A DNA stretch of 64,000 bases, taken from Alkalimonas mucilaginosa. Lineage in GTDB: Bacteria > Pseudomonadota > Gammaproteobacteria > Enterobacterales > Alteromonadaceae. Shown here piece after piece: positions 7,765-16,800 of this stretch. The notes beneath the pieces are model-generated. The model ran no database searches, was not told the origin of the DNA, and saw only the letters and a program-made list of their open reading frames with translations. The position numbers were made by a program, and so were the translations under genes. The stretch's first letter is position 1; each line of letters starts with the position of its first letter. The stretch spans positions 62,001-126,000 of the forward strand of contig NZ_JAUGZK010000001.1 of NCBI RefSeq assembly GCF_036327005.1, given 5' to 3'.

Positions 7765-9798
7765 GTGCCTTTATTTGCTGTCACTATTTTCCTCAGTGCA
7801 CTGTTGCTGTTTTTGATCCAGCCGTTGGCAGCGCGTTGGTTGTTGCCCTATTTCGGTGGTGGCGCTGCAGTCTGGACCGCTTGCATGCTGTTCTTTCAAC
7901 TGATGCTGCTGGCCGGGTACAGCTATGCGCATTGGCTGACTCATAGGCTGAGTTTAAAGCAGCAACGGACTGTGCATGGTAGCCTGGTGCTGCTGGCGCT
8001 GCTTTGGTTATGGTGGGCTGGCAGTGCCGTCTCAGCGCCCGAACCATCTGCTTATCCATTGCTTAGCATTTTAAGTTGGCTGCTGCTGTTGTTTGGTTTG
8101 CCGTTGTTGGTGATTGCGGCCAGTGCCCCCTTGCTACAGCGCTGGTTTGCCGATCGCTTCCCTCTGCGCTCACCGTATCGGCTGTACGCTTTATCCAATG
8201 TCGGCTCCTTAGGGGCTTTGCTCAGTTACCCCTTTATTGTGGAACCCTGGCTGCCATTGTCGCAGCAATTTACTGGTTGGCAGTGGGGCTTTACTGGCTT
8301 GGCCTTGTTGCTATTGGTCTTACTTAGATGGCAGTTGCCGAAGGCCAGTACTACTTCTGAAGCTGTTGCTGCTGCCAGTAGCAGGCAGTGGGGTTATTGG
8401 CTCAGTTTATCGGCCGCAGGGGTGGTGTTATTGCTGGCGGTGACGCAGCAACTGACGCAAAACGTACCGCCAGTGCCATTTTTGTGGGTGGTGCCGCTGG
8501 CACTTTACCTGCTGAGCTTTATTCTGGTATTTAACCGCGAGCACTGGTATCAACGTGCGCTCTGGCTGTACCTGTTTGGTATTGGCCTGGTGCTGGCGCT
8601 GGTGCTGATCCACTTCGGCCGGCTATTTGACCTCTATTCGCAGCTGGCTTTGTATCTGCTGATTCTGTTTAGCGGCTGCATGCTCTGTCACGGCGAGTTG
8701 GCACGGTTAAAGCCGGCAGCAAGTCAGCTCACCCGGTTTTATCTGGCGATGGCACTTGGCGGCGTGTTAGGCGGCTTGTTGGTTAATCTTTTAGCCCCGG
8801 CTCTTTTAAACGATTTTCATGAATTCCCAGTCGTCTTGCTGGCTATCCTGCTGCTGGCAGTGCTGCCCTGGCAGCGTCAACTGGCGCTGTGGCGAAAAGT
8901 CGCCTGGCTGAGTGGCGCTGCAAGTTTTGTGCTGTTGGCGATTTGGTTGCACTTGCTGCTAAACCAGTTTACCGTGCATCAAGAGCGTAATTTCTACGGC
9001 AGCCTTGTGGTGCGGGATATCCCAGTGGCCGGTGAGTTACAGCGCATTCTGATTGATGGCACCACCAGTCATGGTGCTCAGTATCTGGCCGCGGATAAAC
9101 GGCAACAGGCGCTGAGCTACTACCGCCCAGGCACAGGCGTGGCGTTGGCGCTGCAGTATCGTCAACCGGATCCTGGCCTGGCCAATAGTAGTAAAAGTGC
9201 AGGCAGGCATTTTGGTATGGTTGGGTTGGGGGCTGGTACTCTGGCTGTCTATGGCAGGGCCGGGGATCGCATTCAGTTTTACGAGCTGAATCCGGCGGTC
9301 ATCAGCACGGCGCAGCAGCACTTTAGTTATCTGGCCGATAGCGCTGCGACCGTTGAGGTGTTGCTGGGCGATGGCCGCTTGGTGCTGCAACAGCAACTGC
9401 AGCAACAGGGCAGCCAGCAGTTTGATGTGCTGGTGCTGGATGCCTTTAGCAGCGATGCTATCCCGCAGCATTTACTCACCCGCGAAGCCTTTGCACTCTA
9501 TCTGCAGCATCTGCGCGCCGATGGCGTATTGGCAGTGCATATCTCGAATAACTACCTGGACTTGACTTCAGTGGTGCGCAATCACGCCCATCACTTTGGG
9601 CTGGACGCGCTGTTTTTTCACACCCCGGCCGATAGCCAAAACCCGGCGGCGACCGAATGGGTGTTGCTCACCAGGAATCAGGACTTTATCCGGCAAGAAG
9701 CTACTCAGCAGGCGGTAGGCAATTGGCCGACACAGCTAAACCCGGCTATTCAGTGGACGGATGATTTTAGCAATTTACTGCGGGTGTTGAAAAAGTAG
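7765..9798 (+). CDS. Membrane-fused spermidine synthase-like protein
   Basis: This 677-aa protein joins an N-terminal multi-pass membrane region (about 1-390, 11-12 hydrophobic segments) to a C-terminal Rossmann domain of the spermidine synthase family. The nucleotide-binding GMVGLGAGTLAVYGRAGD is at about 485-500 and DVLVLDAFSSDAIPQHLLT at about 550. Proteins of this build are usually annotated as fused MFS/spermidine synthase, but aminopropyl transfer has rarely been shown. The start is a GTG at 7765 that places the first membrane segment at the N-terminus; its ribosome binding site is weak. It stands alone, divergent from the permease gene. Confidence 0.85.
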   Translation: MPLFAVTIFLSALLLFLIQPLAARWLLPYFGGGAAVWTACMLFFQLMLLAGYSYAHWLTHRLSLKQQRTVHGSLVLLALLWLWWAGSAVSAPEPSAYPLLSILSWLLLLFGLPLLVIAASAPLLQRWFADRFPLRSPYRLYALSNVGSLGALLSYPFIVEPWLPLSQQFTGWQWGFTGLALLLLVLLRWQLPKASTTSEAVAAASSRQWGYWLSLSAAGVVLLLAVTQQLTQNVPPVPFLWVVPLALYLLSFILVFNREHWYQRALWLYLFGIGLVLALVLIHFGRLFDLYSQLALYLLILFSGCMLCHGELARLKPAASQLTRFYLAMALGGVLGGLLVNLLAPALLNDFHEFPVVLLAILLLAVLPWQRQLALWRKVAWLSGAASFVLLAIWLHLLLNQFTVHQERNFYGSLVVRDIPVAGELQRILIDGTTSHGAQYLAADKRQQALSYYRPGTGVALALQYRQPDPGLANSSKSAGRHFGMVGLGAGTLAVYGRAGDRIQFYELNPAVISTAQQHFSYLADSAATVEVLLGDGRLVLQQQLQQQGSQQFDVLVLDAFSSDAIPQHLLTREAFALYLQHLRADGVLAVHISNNYLDLTSVVRNHAHHFGLDALFFHTPADSQNPAATEWVLLTRNQDFIRQEATQQAVGNWPTQLNPAIQWTDDFSNLLRVLKK

Positions 9799-9871
9799 GT
9801 GACTGAGGGCTTTCTTCCTATAGACAGTTGCGTACTGCACTGAACACCATGGTATGAAAGGATAGGTATGC

Positions 9872-11005
9872 ATGACGGTAACTAGTGTAGTGATCCTGGG
9901 TGGCTACGGCAATTTTGGTAAACGCATTGCCGAAAACCTGGCGGCTATCCCCGGTATAAAAATTATAATTGCCGGTCGATGTGCCAAGAAGGGCGGACGC
10001 TTGTGTCAGCAACTGGCTGCACAAGGAGCGAATGCGACCCTGGAAGCTGCGGTGCTTGATATTTATCAGCCAGAGTTTGTTGCTAAGCTCAGGGCGTTAT
10101 CCCCCGAGCTGGTTATTCACACCGGAGGCCCTTTTCAAGGGCAAGACTATAGGGTTCCTGAAGCTTGTATTGCGGCAGGCTGTCATTACATTGATCTGGC
10201 GGATGATCGTCGGTTTGTCTGCGATATTACAGCTCTTAACGAGAAAGCATGTGCGGCAAATGTGTTGATTGTATCAGGCGCAAGTTCGGTGCCAGGCTTG
10301 TCTTCAACCGTTATCGATAGTTTTAGCAATCAGTTTGCACAGCTTGATAGCATCGATTTTGCCATAGCTCCCGGTAACCAGGCTGAACGTGGTGAAGCAA
10401 CGGTTCGGGGGATCCTCTCCTATACCGGCCACCCCTTTATGGTATTTTCGGATGGTAACTGGGTTCATCAATACGGCTGGATGTCTCCCAGGAGAGTGCA
10501 ATTTGGTGACAAGATTGGACCGCGCTGGCTGGCCAACGTTGATATCCCTGATTTGGAACTCTTTCCGAAGCGATACACGCCCGTTCGCACTGTCAGGTTC
10601 CAGGCTGGCCTTGAGTTGCCTTTGTTACATCTGGGCATGGTTTTTATGGCCTTTTTGGCCAAGTGTGGTTTGGTCAGAGATTGGTCTGTGTTTACCCGTA
10701 CTATTTTCAGGTTGAGCACACTTTTTCAAAAAGCAGGCACCGATATGGGGGCTATGCAGGTCAACCTTTCCGGCCTGGACTGGCGTCAACAGGTGAAACA
10801 GATTCGCTGGACACTCTATGCCGAGAATGGTGTAGGCCCCTATATCCCGACGATTTCGGCCATCCTTCTGGCAAAAAAACTTATCGCAGGCACTCTGGAC
10901 TCCAGGGGAGCCACGCCCTGTCTGGGCTTGTATACCATGGCCGAGTTTGACCAAGAGGCCGCGTCACTTGGTATTTATCATAAAACGGAGACTCACCTTG
11001 GATAA
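9872..11005 (+). CDS. Saccharopine dehydrogenase-like NAD(P)-binding protein
   Basis: This 377-aa protein has an N-terminal Rossmann fold (VVILGGYGNFGKRIAENLA, residues 6-24) and the saccharopine dehydrogenase-type continuation (ELVIHTGGPFQGQDYRVPEACIAAGCHYIDLADDR). Such proteins are oxidoreductases of unknown substrate rather than true lysine-pathway enzymes; no lysine genes are nearby. AGGATAGG lies just before the ATG. It overlaps the next gene by 8 bases and begins a three-gene operon with two small membrane proteins. Confidence 0.85.
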   Translation: MTVTSVVILGGYGNFGKRIAENLAAIPGIKIIIAGRCAKKGGRLCQQLAAQGANATLEAAVLDIYQPEFVAKLRALSPELVIHTGGPFQGQDYRVPEACIAAGCHYIDLADDRRFVCDITALNEKACAANVLIVSGASSVPGLSSTVIDSFSNQFAQLDSIDFAIAPGNQAERGEATVRGILSYTGHPFMVFSDGNWVHQYGWMSPRRVQFGDKIGPRWLANVDIPDLELFPKRYTPVRTVRFQAGLELPLLHLGMVFMAFLAKCGLVRDWSVFTRTIFRLSTLFQKAGTDMGAMQVNLSGLDWRQQVKQIRWTLYAENGVGPYIPTISAILLAKKLIAGTLDSRGATPCLGLYTMAEFDQEAASLGIYHKTETHLG

Positions 11006-11471
11006 TTATCTTTTGGTAAAGCTGATCCATATTGTCAGTGCTGTAGTGGTGGCTGGCACCGGAACCGGGATTGCATTTTTTATGTTTATGGCCAATCGTT
11101 CTTCTAATCTGGAAGCCTTAGCTGTGACAGCACGGCATGTGGTGTTGGCTGATTGGCTGTTTACTGCACCAGCTGTTGTCGCTCAGTTCGTCAGTGGCAT
11201 ACTGCTGATGATGATGCTCGGGTATTCGTTTAGCTCCAGTTGGTTTTACGCTGTGATGGCGCTGTTTCTATTTATAGGTATTTGCTGGATACCGGTGATC
11301 TTTATTCAGTATAAACTCAAGGCTCTGGCTGACTCCTCTGTAAAAGCTGGTGTGCTTGATCCTGGTTTTAAGAAAATGATGAAATTATGGACTGCCTTAG
11401 GGATCCCTGCCTTTGCCGCAATATTGCTGCTTTTCTGGCTTATGGTCTTTAAGCCACTACCATTGATATAG
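10998..11471 (+). CDS. DUF2269 family membrane protein
   Basis: A 157-aa protein with four hydrophobic segments, fitting DUF2269 (opening LVKLIHIVSAVVVAGTGTGIAFFMF). A TTG start at 10998 is chosen: GGAG lies 7 bases upstream and family members begin just before the LVKLIHI segment, whereas the longer ATG at 10947 adds a basic leader with no ribosome binding site. It overlaps the preceding dehydrogenase-like gene by 8 bases, so translation is probably coupled. The function is unknown; the neighbours suggest a membrane redox unit, which is inference. Confidence 0.82.
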   Translation: MDNYLLVKLIHIVSAVVVAGTGTGIAFFMFMANRSSNLEALAVTARHVVLADWLFTAPAVVAQFVSGILLMMMLGYSFSSSWFYAVMALFLFIGICWIPVIFIQYKLKALADSSVKAGVLDPGFKKMMKLWTALGIPAFAAILLLFWLMVFKPLPLI

Positions 11472-11482
11472 GAGCTAGTAGC

Positions 11483-11845
11483 TTGAGTTCAGGTGTGCGT
11501 TTCGCCGCAAGGCTTAGTCTCAGTTTTTTATGGATTTTTACCGCTATTACCTCAGCATTTTTTGCCAAAGAGATTGGCTATCAGGTATTGGCTGGCAGGG
11601 GTATTACCGGCGGGCTGGCAAGTTTTTGCATTCTGTCTGGCAGTCTGCTAAATGCAGTGATTGGGATCTGGTTGCTCACTGGCAAAAGCCTGAGGCTTTG
11701 CTACCTGGCACAGCTGGTAGTGATTTCAGCCTATACCTTACTATTAACTGTTATTGCTCCGGGCTTTTGGCTGCACCCCTTTGGACCTGTTACGAAAAAT
11801 ATTCCTTTGTTAGTGCTTATCTACTGCTTATATCGGGAAGCGTAA
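11483..11845 (+). CDS. DoxX-like small membrane protein
   Basis: A 120-aa, four-helix membrane protein resembling the DoxX-like family that accompanies saccharopine dehydrogenase-like and DUF2269 proteins in several bacteria. The start is TTG with GGAG at 11471-11474, 8 bases upstream. It is the last gene of the three-gene operon. No catalytic residues are recognisable and the role is unknown. Confidence 0.75.
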   Translation: MSSGVRFAARLSLSFLWIFTAITSAFFAKEIGYQVLAGRGITGGLASFCILSGSLLNAVIGIWLLTGKSLRLCYLAQLVVISAYTLLLTVIAPGFWLHPFGPVTKNIPLLVLIYCLYREA

Positions 11846-11990
11846 TAGCGGTTCACTGCCTATGTCGGACAGCGTTGCTGCTATGATACGTAGGGGAAAT
11901 GTCCTCCGCGGTAGATTGCAGCAGTCACATAGCTTCTTGTAGTCGTTGAAAGTAAAGCATAGCTGGCAACGAGTAACTTGATCGTCGAGT

Positions 11991-12338
11991 ATGACCATGA
12001 AACATTTGATAGTACATTTTATCTTGCTGTACTCAATAATCGCTTGTGCCAACACTGAGCAGGCAGCACTTATTTATGATAAGTGGGCCTTAGAAGCCAT
12101 TATTTTTGATGATGGTAGTAAAAACAATCCCGGAGCTGGTAATTTTGTTGAAGTGACGCCGGACTACATTACCGAGGTTATTAGCAGCATGGGATCCCGG
12201 CAATATCCTTACCTTAAGGAAGGAAATCTGCTTACTTTAACCGTTGGTGATGAAGTAGTACGCTGGGAGATCGTTGAAGTGGGTGAAGAGCATCTTCATA
12301 TTCAGACGCCTATTGGGCGATACATTTTCAGGCGTTGA
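11991..12338 (+). CDS. Small predicted lipoprotein, unknown function
   Basis: A 115-aa protein not recognised as any named family. It begins with a short hydrophobic segment ending in the lipobox-like IIAC (Cys about residue 19), so it is probably a lipoprotein. The remaining 95 residues are predominantly beta (NFVEVTPDYITEV, NLLTLTVGDEVVRWEIVEVGEEHLHIQTPIGRYIF), like a small lipocalin-type or META-like barrel. A GC-rich terminator follows at 12373-12407. Confidence 0.6.
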   Translation: MTMKHLIVHFILLYSIIACANTEQAALIYDKWALEAIIFDDGSKNNPGAGNFVEVTPDYITEVISSMGSRQYPYLKEGNLLTLTVGDEVVRWEIVEVGEEHLHIQTPIGRYIFRR

Positions 12339-12372
12339 TACTTAGCTTCTATTGTAGTTGGATTTAGTTATC

Positions 12373-12407
12373 AAAAAGTGCCCGGCATGAGCCGGGCGCT
12401 TTGTTTT
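12373..12407. terminator. Bidirectional intrinsic terminator
   Basis: A 10-bp stem (AGTGCCCGGC/GCCGGGCGCT, one G-T pair) with an ATGA loop, flanked by AAAAA on the left and TTGTTTT on the right. It can serve both the small lipoprotein gene and the convergent gltD. Confidence 0.85.
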
Positions 12408-13818
12408 ATACCTGCAGATAATCCAGTATGCCTTCGGCTGCTTTGCGGCCCTGGGCGATGGCGGTGACTACTAAGTCAGAGCCCAACACCATATCGCCGC
12501 CGGCGAAGATCTTGTGCTGATTGGTTTGCAGCGCATAGGTGCTTTTCTCACTGGCTTTGACCCGGCCTTTGCTATCGAGCGCAATGCCGTAGTCCTGCAA
12601 CCAGGCCGGTGGGCTTGGCTGAAAACCAAAGGCAACGATGATGGCATCGGCTTCCAGTACCTGCTCAGAGCCAGCAATCGGCTCTGGGCTGCGGCGGCCA
12701 TTGGCATCCGGCTCGCCCAGTTTGGTTTGCACCACCCGCACGCCACAGGCATTGCCGGCCGGATCGACCTCAATCCCCAGAGGTTGCAGATTGAACTGGA
12801 ACTCAACGCCTTCCTCGCGGGCATTTTGCACTTCTTTGCGCGAGCCCGGCATATTGGCTTCATCACGCCGGTAGGCACAAATCACTTGGTGCGCGCCCTG
12901 ACGGATGGAGGTACGCACGCAGTCCATGGCGGTATCGCCACCGCCTAGCACCACCACTTTCTTGCCTTCCATGCTGACAAACGGATGCTCGGTCTGCCAG
13001 CCCATTAACTGATTGGTGTTGCCAATCAAAAAGGGCAGGGCTTCCAGCACCCCTGGTGCTTCTTCGTTGGCAAGGCCGCCTTTCATCGGCGTGTAGGTAC
13101 CGAGCCCAAGGAAGACCGCATCGTACTCCTGCACCAGAGCCTCAAAGGCGATGTCGCTGCCAATGCTGGTGTTTAAGCGAAACTCAATGCCCATCTCGCT
13201 GAAGATCTGCCGGCGCAGCTGCATCACTTCTTTTTCCAGCTTAAAGGCCGGAATGCCGAAGGTAAGCAGGCCGCCGATTTCCGGATTACGGTCAAACACC
13301 ACTGGCGTGACGCCGTTTCGGATCAGCACATCGGCACAGGCCAGGCCAGCCGGGCCTGCTCCGACAATGGCGACCTTTTTATCGGTTTTGGTCACATCCG
13401 ATAAATCCGGCCGCCAGCCCATTTCAAAGGCTTTGTCGGTAATGTATTTCTCGATGCTGCCGATGGTAACGGCACCAAAGCCTTCATTCAGGGTACAGGC
13501 CCCTTCGCACAGCCGGTCTTGCGGGCAAACCCGGCCACAGACCTCCGGCAAGCTGTTGGTTTTGTGCGACAGCTCGGCCGCTTCAATAATTTTGCCGTCA
13601 TTGGCCAGCTTTAACCACTGCGGAATGTAGTTGTGCACCGGGCACTTCCATTCGCAGTAAGGGTTGCCGCAATCGAGGCAACGATCGGCCTGACCGGCAA
13701 CCTGGGTATCGGTCATTGGCTGGTAAATTTCCACAAACTCTATAGTGCGCTCCTGCAAGGAGCGCTTGGGCGGATCGATCCGCTCGACATCAATAAACTG
13801 ATAAACATTCTGCGCCAT
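12406..13818 (-). CDS. gltD: Glutamate synthase small subunit
   Basis: This is the beta subunit of NADPH-dependent glutamate synthase, 470 aa. It passes electrons from NADPH through FAD and iron-sulfur clusters to the large subunit. The N-terminal cysteines CLDCGNPYCEWKCPV and CGRVCPQDRLCEGAC bind the 4Fe-4S clusters. Two dinucleotide-binding folds are visible: AIVGAGPAGLACADVL (FAD) and VVVLGGGDTAMDCVRT (NADPH). ATG at 13818 is chosen over the GTG one codon earlier because AAGGAG lies 6 bases from it. It is separated from gltB by 10 bases. Confidence 0.97.
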   Translation of the reverse strand: MAQNVYQFIDVERIDPPKRSLQERTIEFVEIYQPMTDTQVAGQADRCLDCGNPYCEWKCPVHNYIPQWLKLANDGKIIEAAELSHKTNSLPEVCGRVCPQDRLCEGACTLNEGFGAVTIGSIEKYITDKAFEMGWRPDLSDVTKTDKKVAIVGAGPAGLACADVLIRNGVTPVVFDRNPEIGGLLTFGIPAFKLEKEVMQLRRQIFSEMGIEFRLNTSIGSDIAFEALVQEYDAVFLGLGTYTPMKGGLANEEAPGVLEALPFLIGNTNQLMGWQTEHPFVSMEGKKVVVLGGGDTAMDCVRTSIRQGAHQVICAYRRDEANMPGSRKEVQNAREEGVEFQFNLQPLGIEVDPAGNACGVRVVQTKLGEPDANGRRSPEPIAGSEQVLEADAIIVAFGFQPSPPAWLQDYGIALDSKGRVKASEKSTYALQTNQHKIFAGGDMVLGSDLVVTAIAQGRKAAEGILDYLQV

Positions 13819-13828
13819 CACCGTCTCC

Positions 13829-16800
13829 TTACATCGCTTGCACGCGCAGCTCGTCGGAAGAACGAGCCCGGTGACCTAGCAGGGTGTGTACATCGCTGGT
13901 TTTCGGTTTGACCAGACGGAATTTGGGTAAATAGGTTTTAAAGTCCGACAGGATCTGGTGCGCCAGCTCACTGCCGGTTTGCTCAACGTGTTGGTGCAGA
14001 AGGCTGCGCAAGTGTTCCTGCAAAATCGGCATGCTGATATCCAGGCATTCGACCAGCTCCGGATTGACCCGCAGCTCCAGATCATTTTGCTCATCGAGCA
14101 GGTAAGCAAAGCCACCGGTCATGCCAGCGCCAAAGTTGACACCGGTATCGCCCAGCACCACTACTACACCGCCGGTCATGTATTCGCAGCAGTTATCGCC
14201 GGTGCCTTCCACCACAGCAATAGCCCCGGAATTGCGCACGGCAAAACGCTCTCCGGCTTTACCAGCGGCAAACAAGCGTCCGCCGGTGGCACCATACAAA
14301 CAGGTGTTGCCGATAATGGTCGCGCCCTCTTTGGCATAACCCACGCCCTTGGGCGGGAACACCGAAATCTGGCCACCAGTCATGCCTTTACCGACATAAT
14401 CGTTGGCATCGCCTTGCAAAGATAAATGCAGGCCGCCGGCATTCCAGACACCAAAACTCTGGCCGGCAGTGCCGGTTAACCGGACCTGCACCGGCTCGAC
14501 CGCCATGCCCTGATTGCCATGCTGGCGGGCAATTAAACCTGATAACATAGCGCCAACCGAGCGATCGGTATTGCGAATGGGCAGCCGGACGCTGCCGCCA
14601 GCCTTGCGCTTGACTGCATCGCCGAGTAGCTCCACCAGCTTTAAGTTCAGATCGCCGGCATCAAAAGGCGTATTGGGCTCAACGCAATAGAGTGGTTTTT
14701 CAGAGCGCACACCGGAAGAGTCCAGAATTTCTCTCAAATCCAACCGGCTTTGTTTCTGGGTTTGCGGCTCTACCAGTTCCAATAAATCGGTGCGGCCGAT
14801 TAAATCTTCCAGCTTCTCGACTCCAAGCTGAGCCAACAACTCACGCACTTCGCGCGCCAGGAAGGTAAAGTAGTTCATCACCATTTCTGGTAAACCATTG
14901 AAATGGTTCTTGCGCAAGGTACTGTCTTGCGTCGCTACCCCGGTGGCGCAGTTGTTCAAATGGCAAATTCGCAGGAATTTGCAGCCAAGCGCTACCATGG
15001 GGCCGGTGCCAAAACCAAAGCTTTCAGCACCCAAAATCGCGGCTTTGACCACATCCAAGCCGGTTTTCAGGCCACCGTCGACCTGCAACCGTACTTTGTG
15101 GCGCAGGCCGTTATCCACCAGTGCCTGATGCACTTCAGCCAGGCCCAATTCCCAGGGGCTGCCAGCGTATTTTACCGAGGTAAGTGGGCTGGCGCCGGTA
15201 CCGCCATCGTAGCCGGACACGGTAATCAAATCGGCATAAGCCTTGGCCACGCCGGTAGCAATGGTGCCGATGCCGGGTTCTGATACCAGTTTTACCGATA
15301 CCAGGGCTTTGGGGTTGACCTGCTTTAAATCGAAAATCAGCTGGGCTAAATCCTCAATCGAGTAGATATCGTGATGCGGCGGGGGTGAGATTAAGGTCAC
15401 GCCAGGCACCGAATAACGCAGGTGGGCGATTTCAGCGGTGACTTTCTCGCCCGGTAACTGGCCGCCTTCACCAGGCTTCGCGCCCTGGGCCACTTTGATT
15501 TGCAGCACTTCGGCATTGACCAGGTAATGTGGCGTCACGCCAAAGCGGCCGGATGCGATTTGCTTGATTTTGGAGTTTTTTTCGGTACCAAAACGGCGTG
15601 GATCTTCACCACCTTCGCCGGAGTTCGAGCGGCCACCCAGCCGGTTCATCGCAATAGCCAGGGCTTCGTGGGCTTCAGGGCTTAAGGCGCCAATCGACAT
15701 GGCTGCACTGTCAAAGCGGGGGTACAGCTCGCTATCGGGTGCCACCTGCTCCAGCGGTAGTGGTTTATCCACCGGCTTAATGCGCAGCAGATCGCGGATA
15801 TGAGCAATGGGCCGCTCATTTACCAGTTGGCTGTAGCGCTGGTAATCGTGGTACTCGCCACTACGCACTGCCTGTTGCAGGGTTTGCACCACATCCGGGT
15901 TGTAGGCATGGTACTCGCCATCGTGCACGTATTTTAGCAGGCCACCGTGATTCAGTGGTTTGCGCTTGAGCCAGGCGACATGCGCCAGTTGCTGCAAATC
16001 CTGCTGAATGTCGTCGAAGTTGGCACCGCCGATGCGGGAGTCGATGCCGGCAAAGCACAGCTGCATAATGTCGTTGCCAAGGCCGATGATCTCAAACAAG
16101 TTGGAGCAGCGGTAACTGGCGATGGTGGAGATCCCCATCTTCGACATGATCTTGTACAGGCCTTTGTTGATGCCTTTGCGGTAATTCAGTACCGCCTGAC
16201 GGGCGCTTAAATTCAGCACGCCTTTTTCCACCAGCTGCTCGACGGTTTCGTACGCCATAAAGGGGTAGACCCCAGTGGCACCCAGACCGACCAGCACAGC
16301 AAAGTGGTGTGGATCGCGGGCGGTGGCGGTTTCGACAATGATGTTGGAGTCGCAGCGCAGCTGCGCTTTGACCAGCGCTTGCTGTACAGCACCGACAGCC
16401 ATGGCGGCAGGAATGGGCAGCTTGCCCTGAGCAATGGCGCGATCGGATAACATCACCAGCACCACCTGCTCTTCACGCACTGCGGTCACTACGTCCTGAC
16501 ACAGGCTTTCCAGCGCCTGTTGCAGGGTCTGCTGCTCTGGGTCAAAGTTCAGCGCGAACTGGCGGTGACGATAGAACTCGTCGTCAGCTGCTTTTAACTG
16601 CTTGAGATCCGAGTACATCATCACCGGCGACTCAAACTGAATGCGGCGGGCGTATCCTGCGGTTTCACTGAATACGTTGTGCTCACGACCAATGCTGGTG
16701 GCGAGCGACATCACGTGGTTTTCCCGCAGCGGATCAATGGGCGGGTTGGTGACCTGAGCAAACTGCTGACGGAAGTAATCAAACAGGGTGCGTGGCTTTT

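Noticed and set aside
13958..14425. Long open frames on the plus strand within gltB (also 14903-15283 and 16679-16993)
   Set aside because: They are antisense to a full-length, fully conserved gltB and have no recognisable domains.
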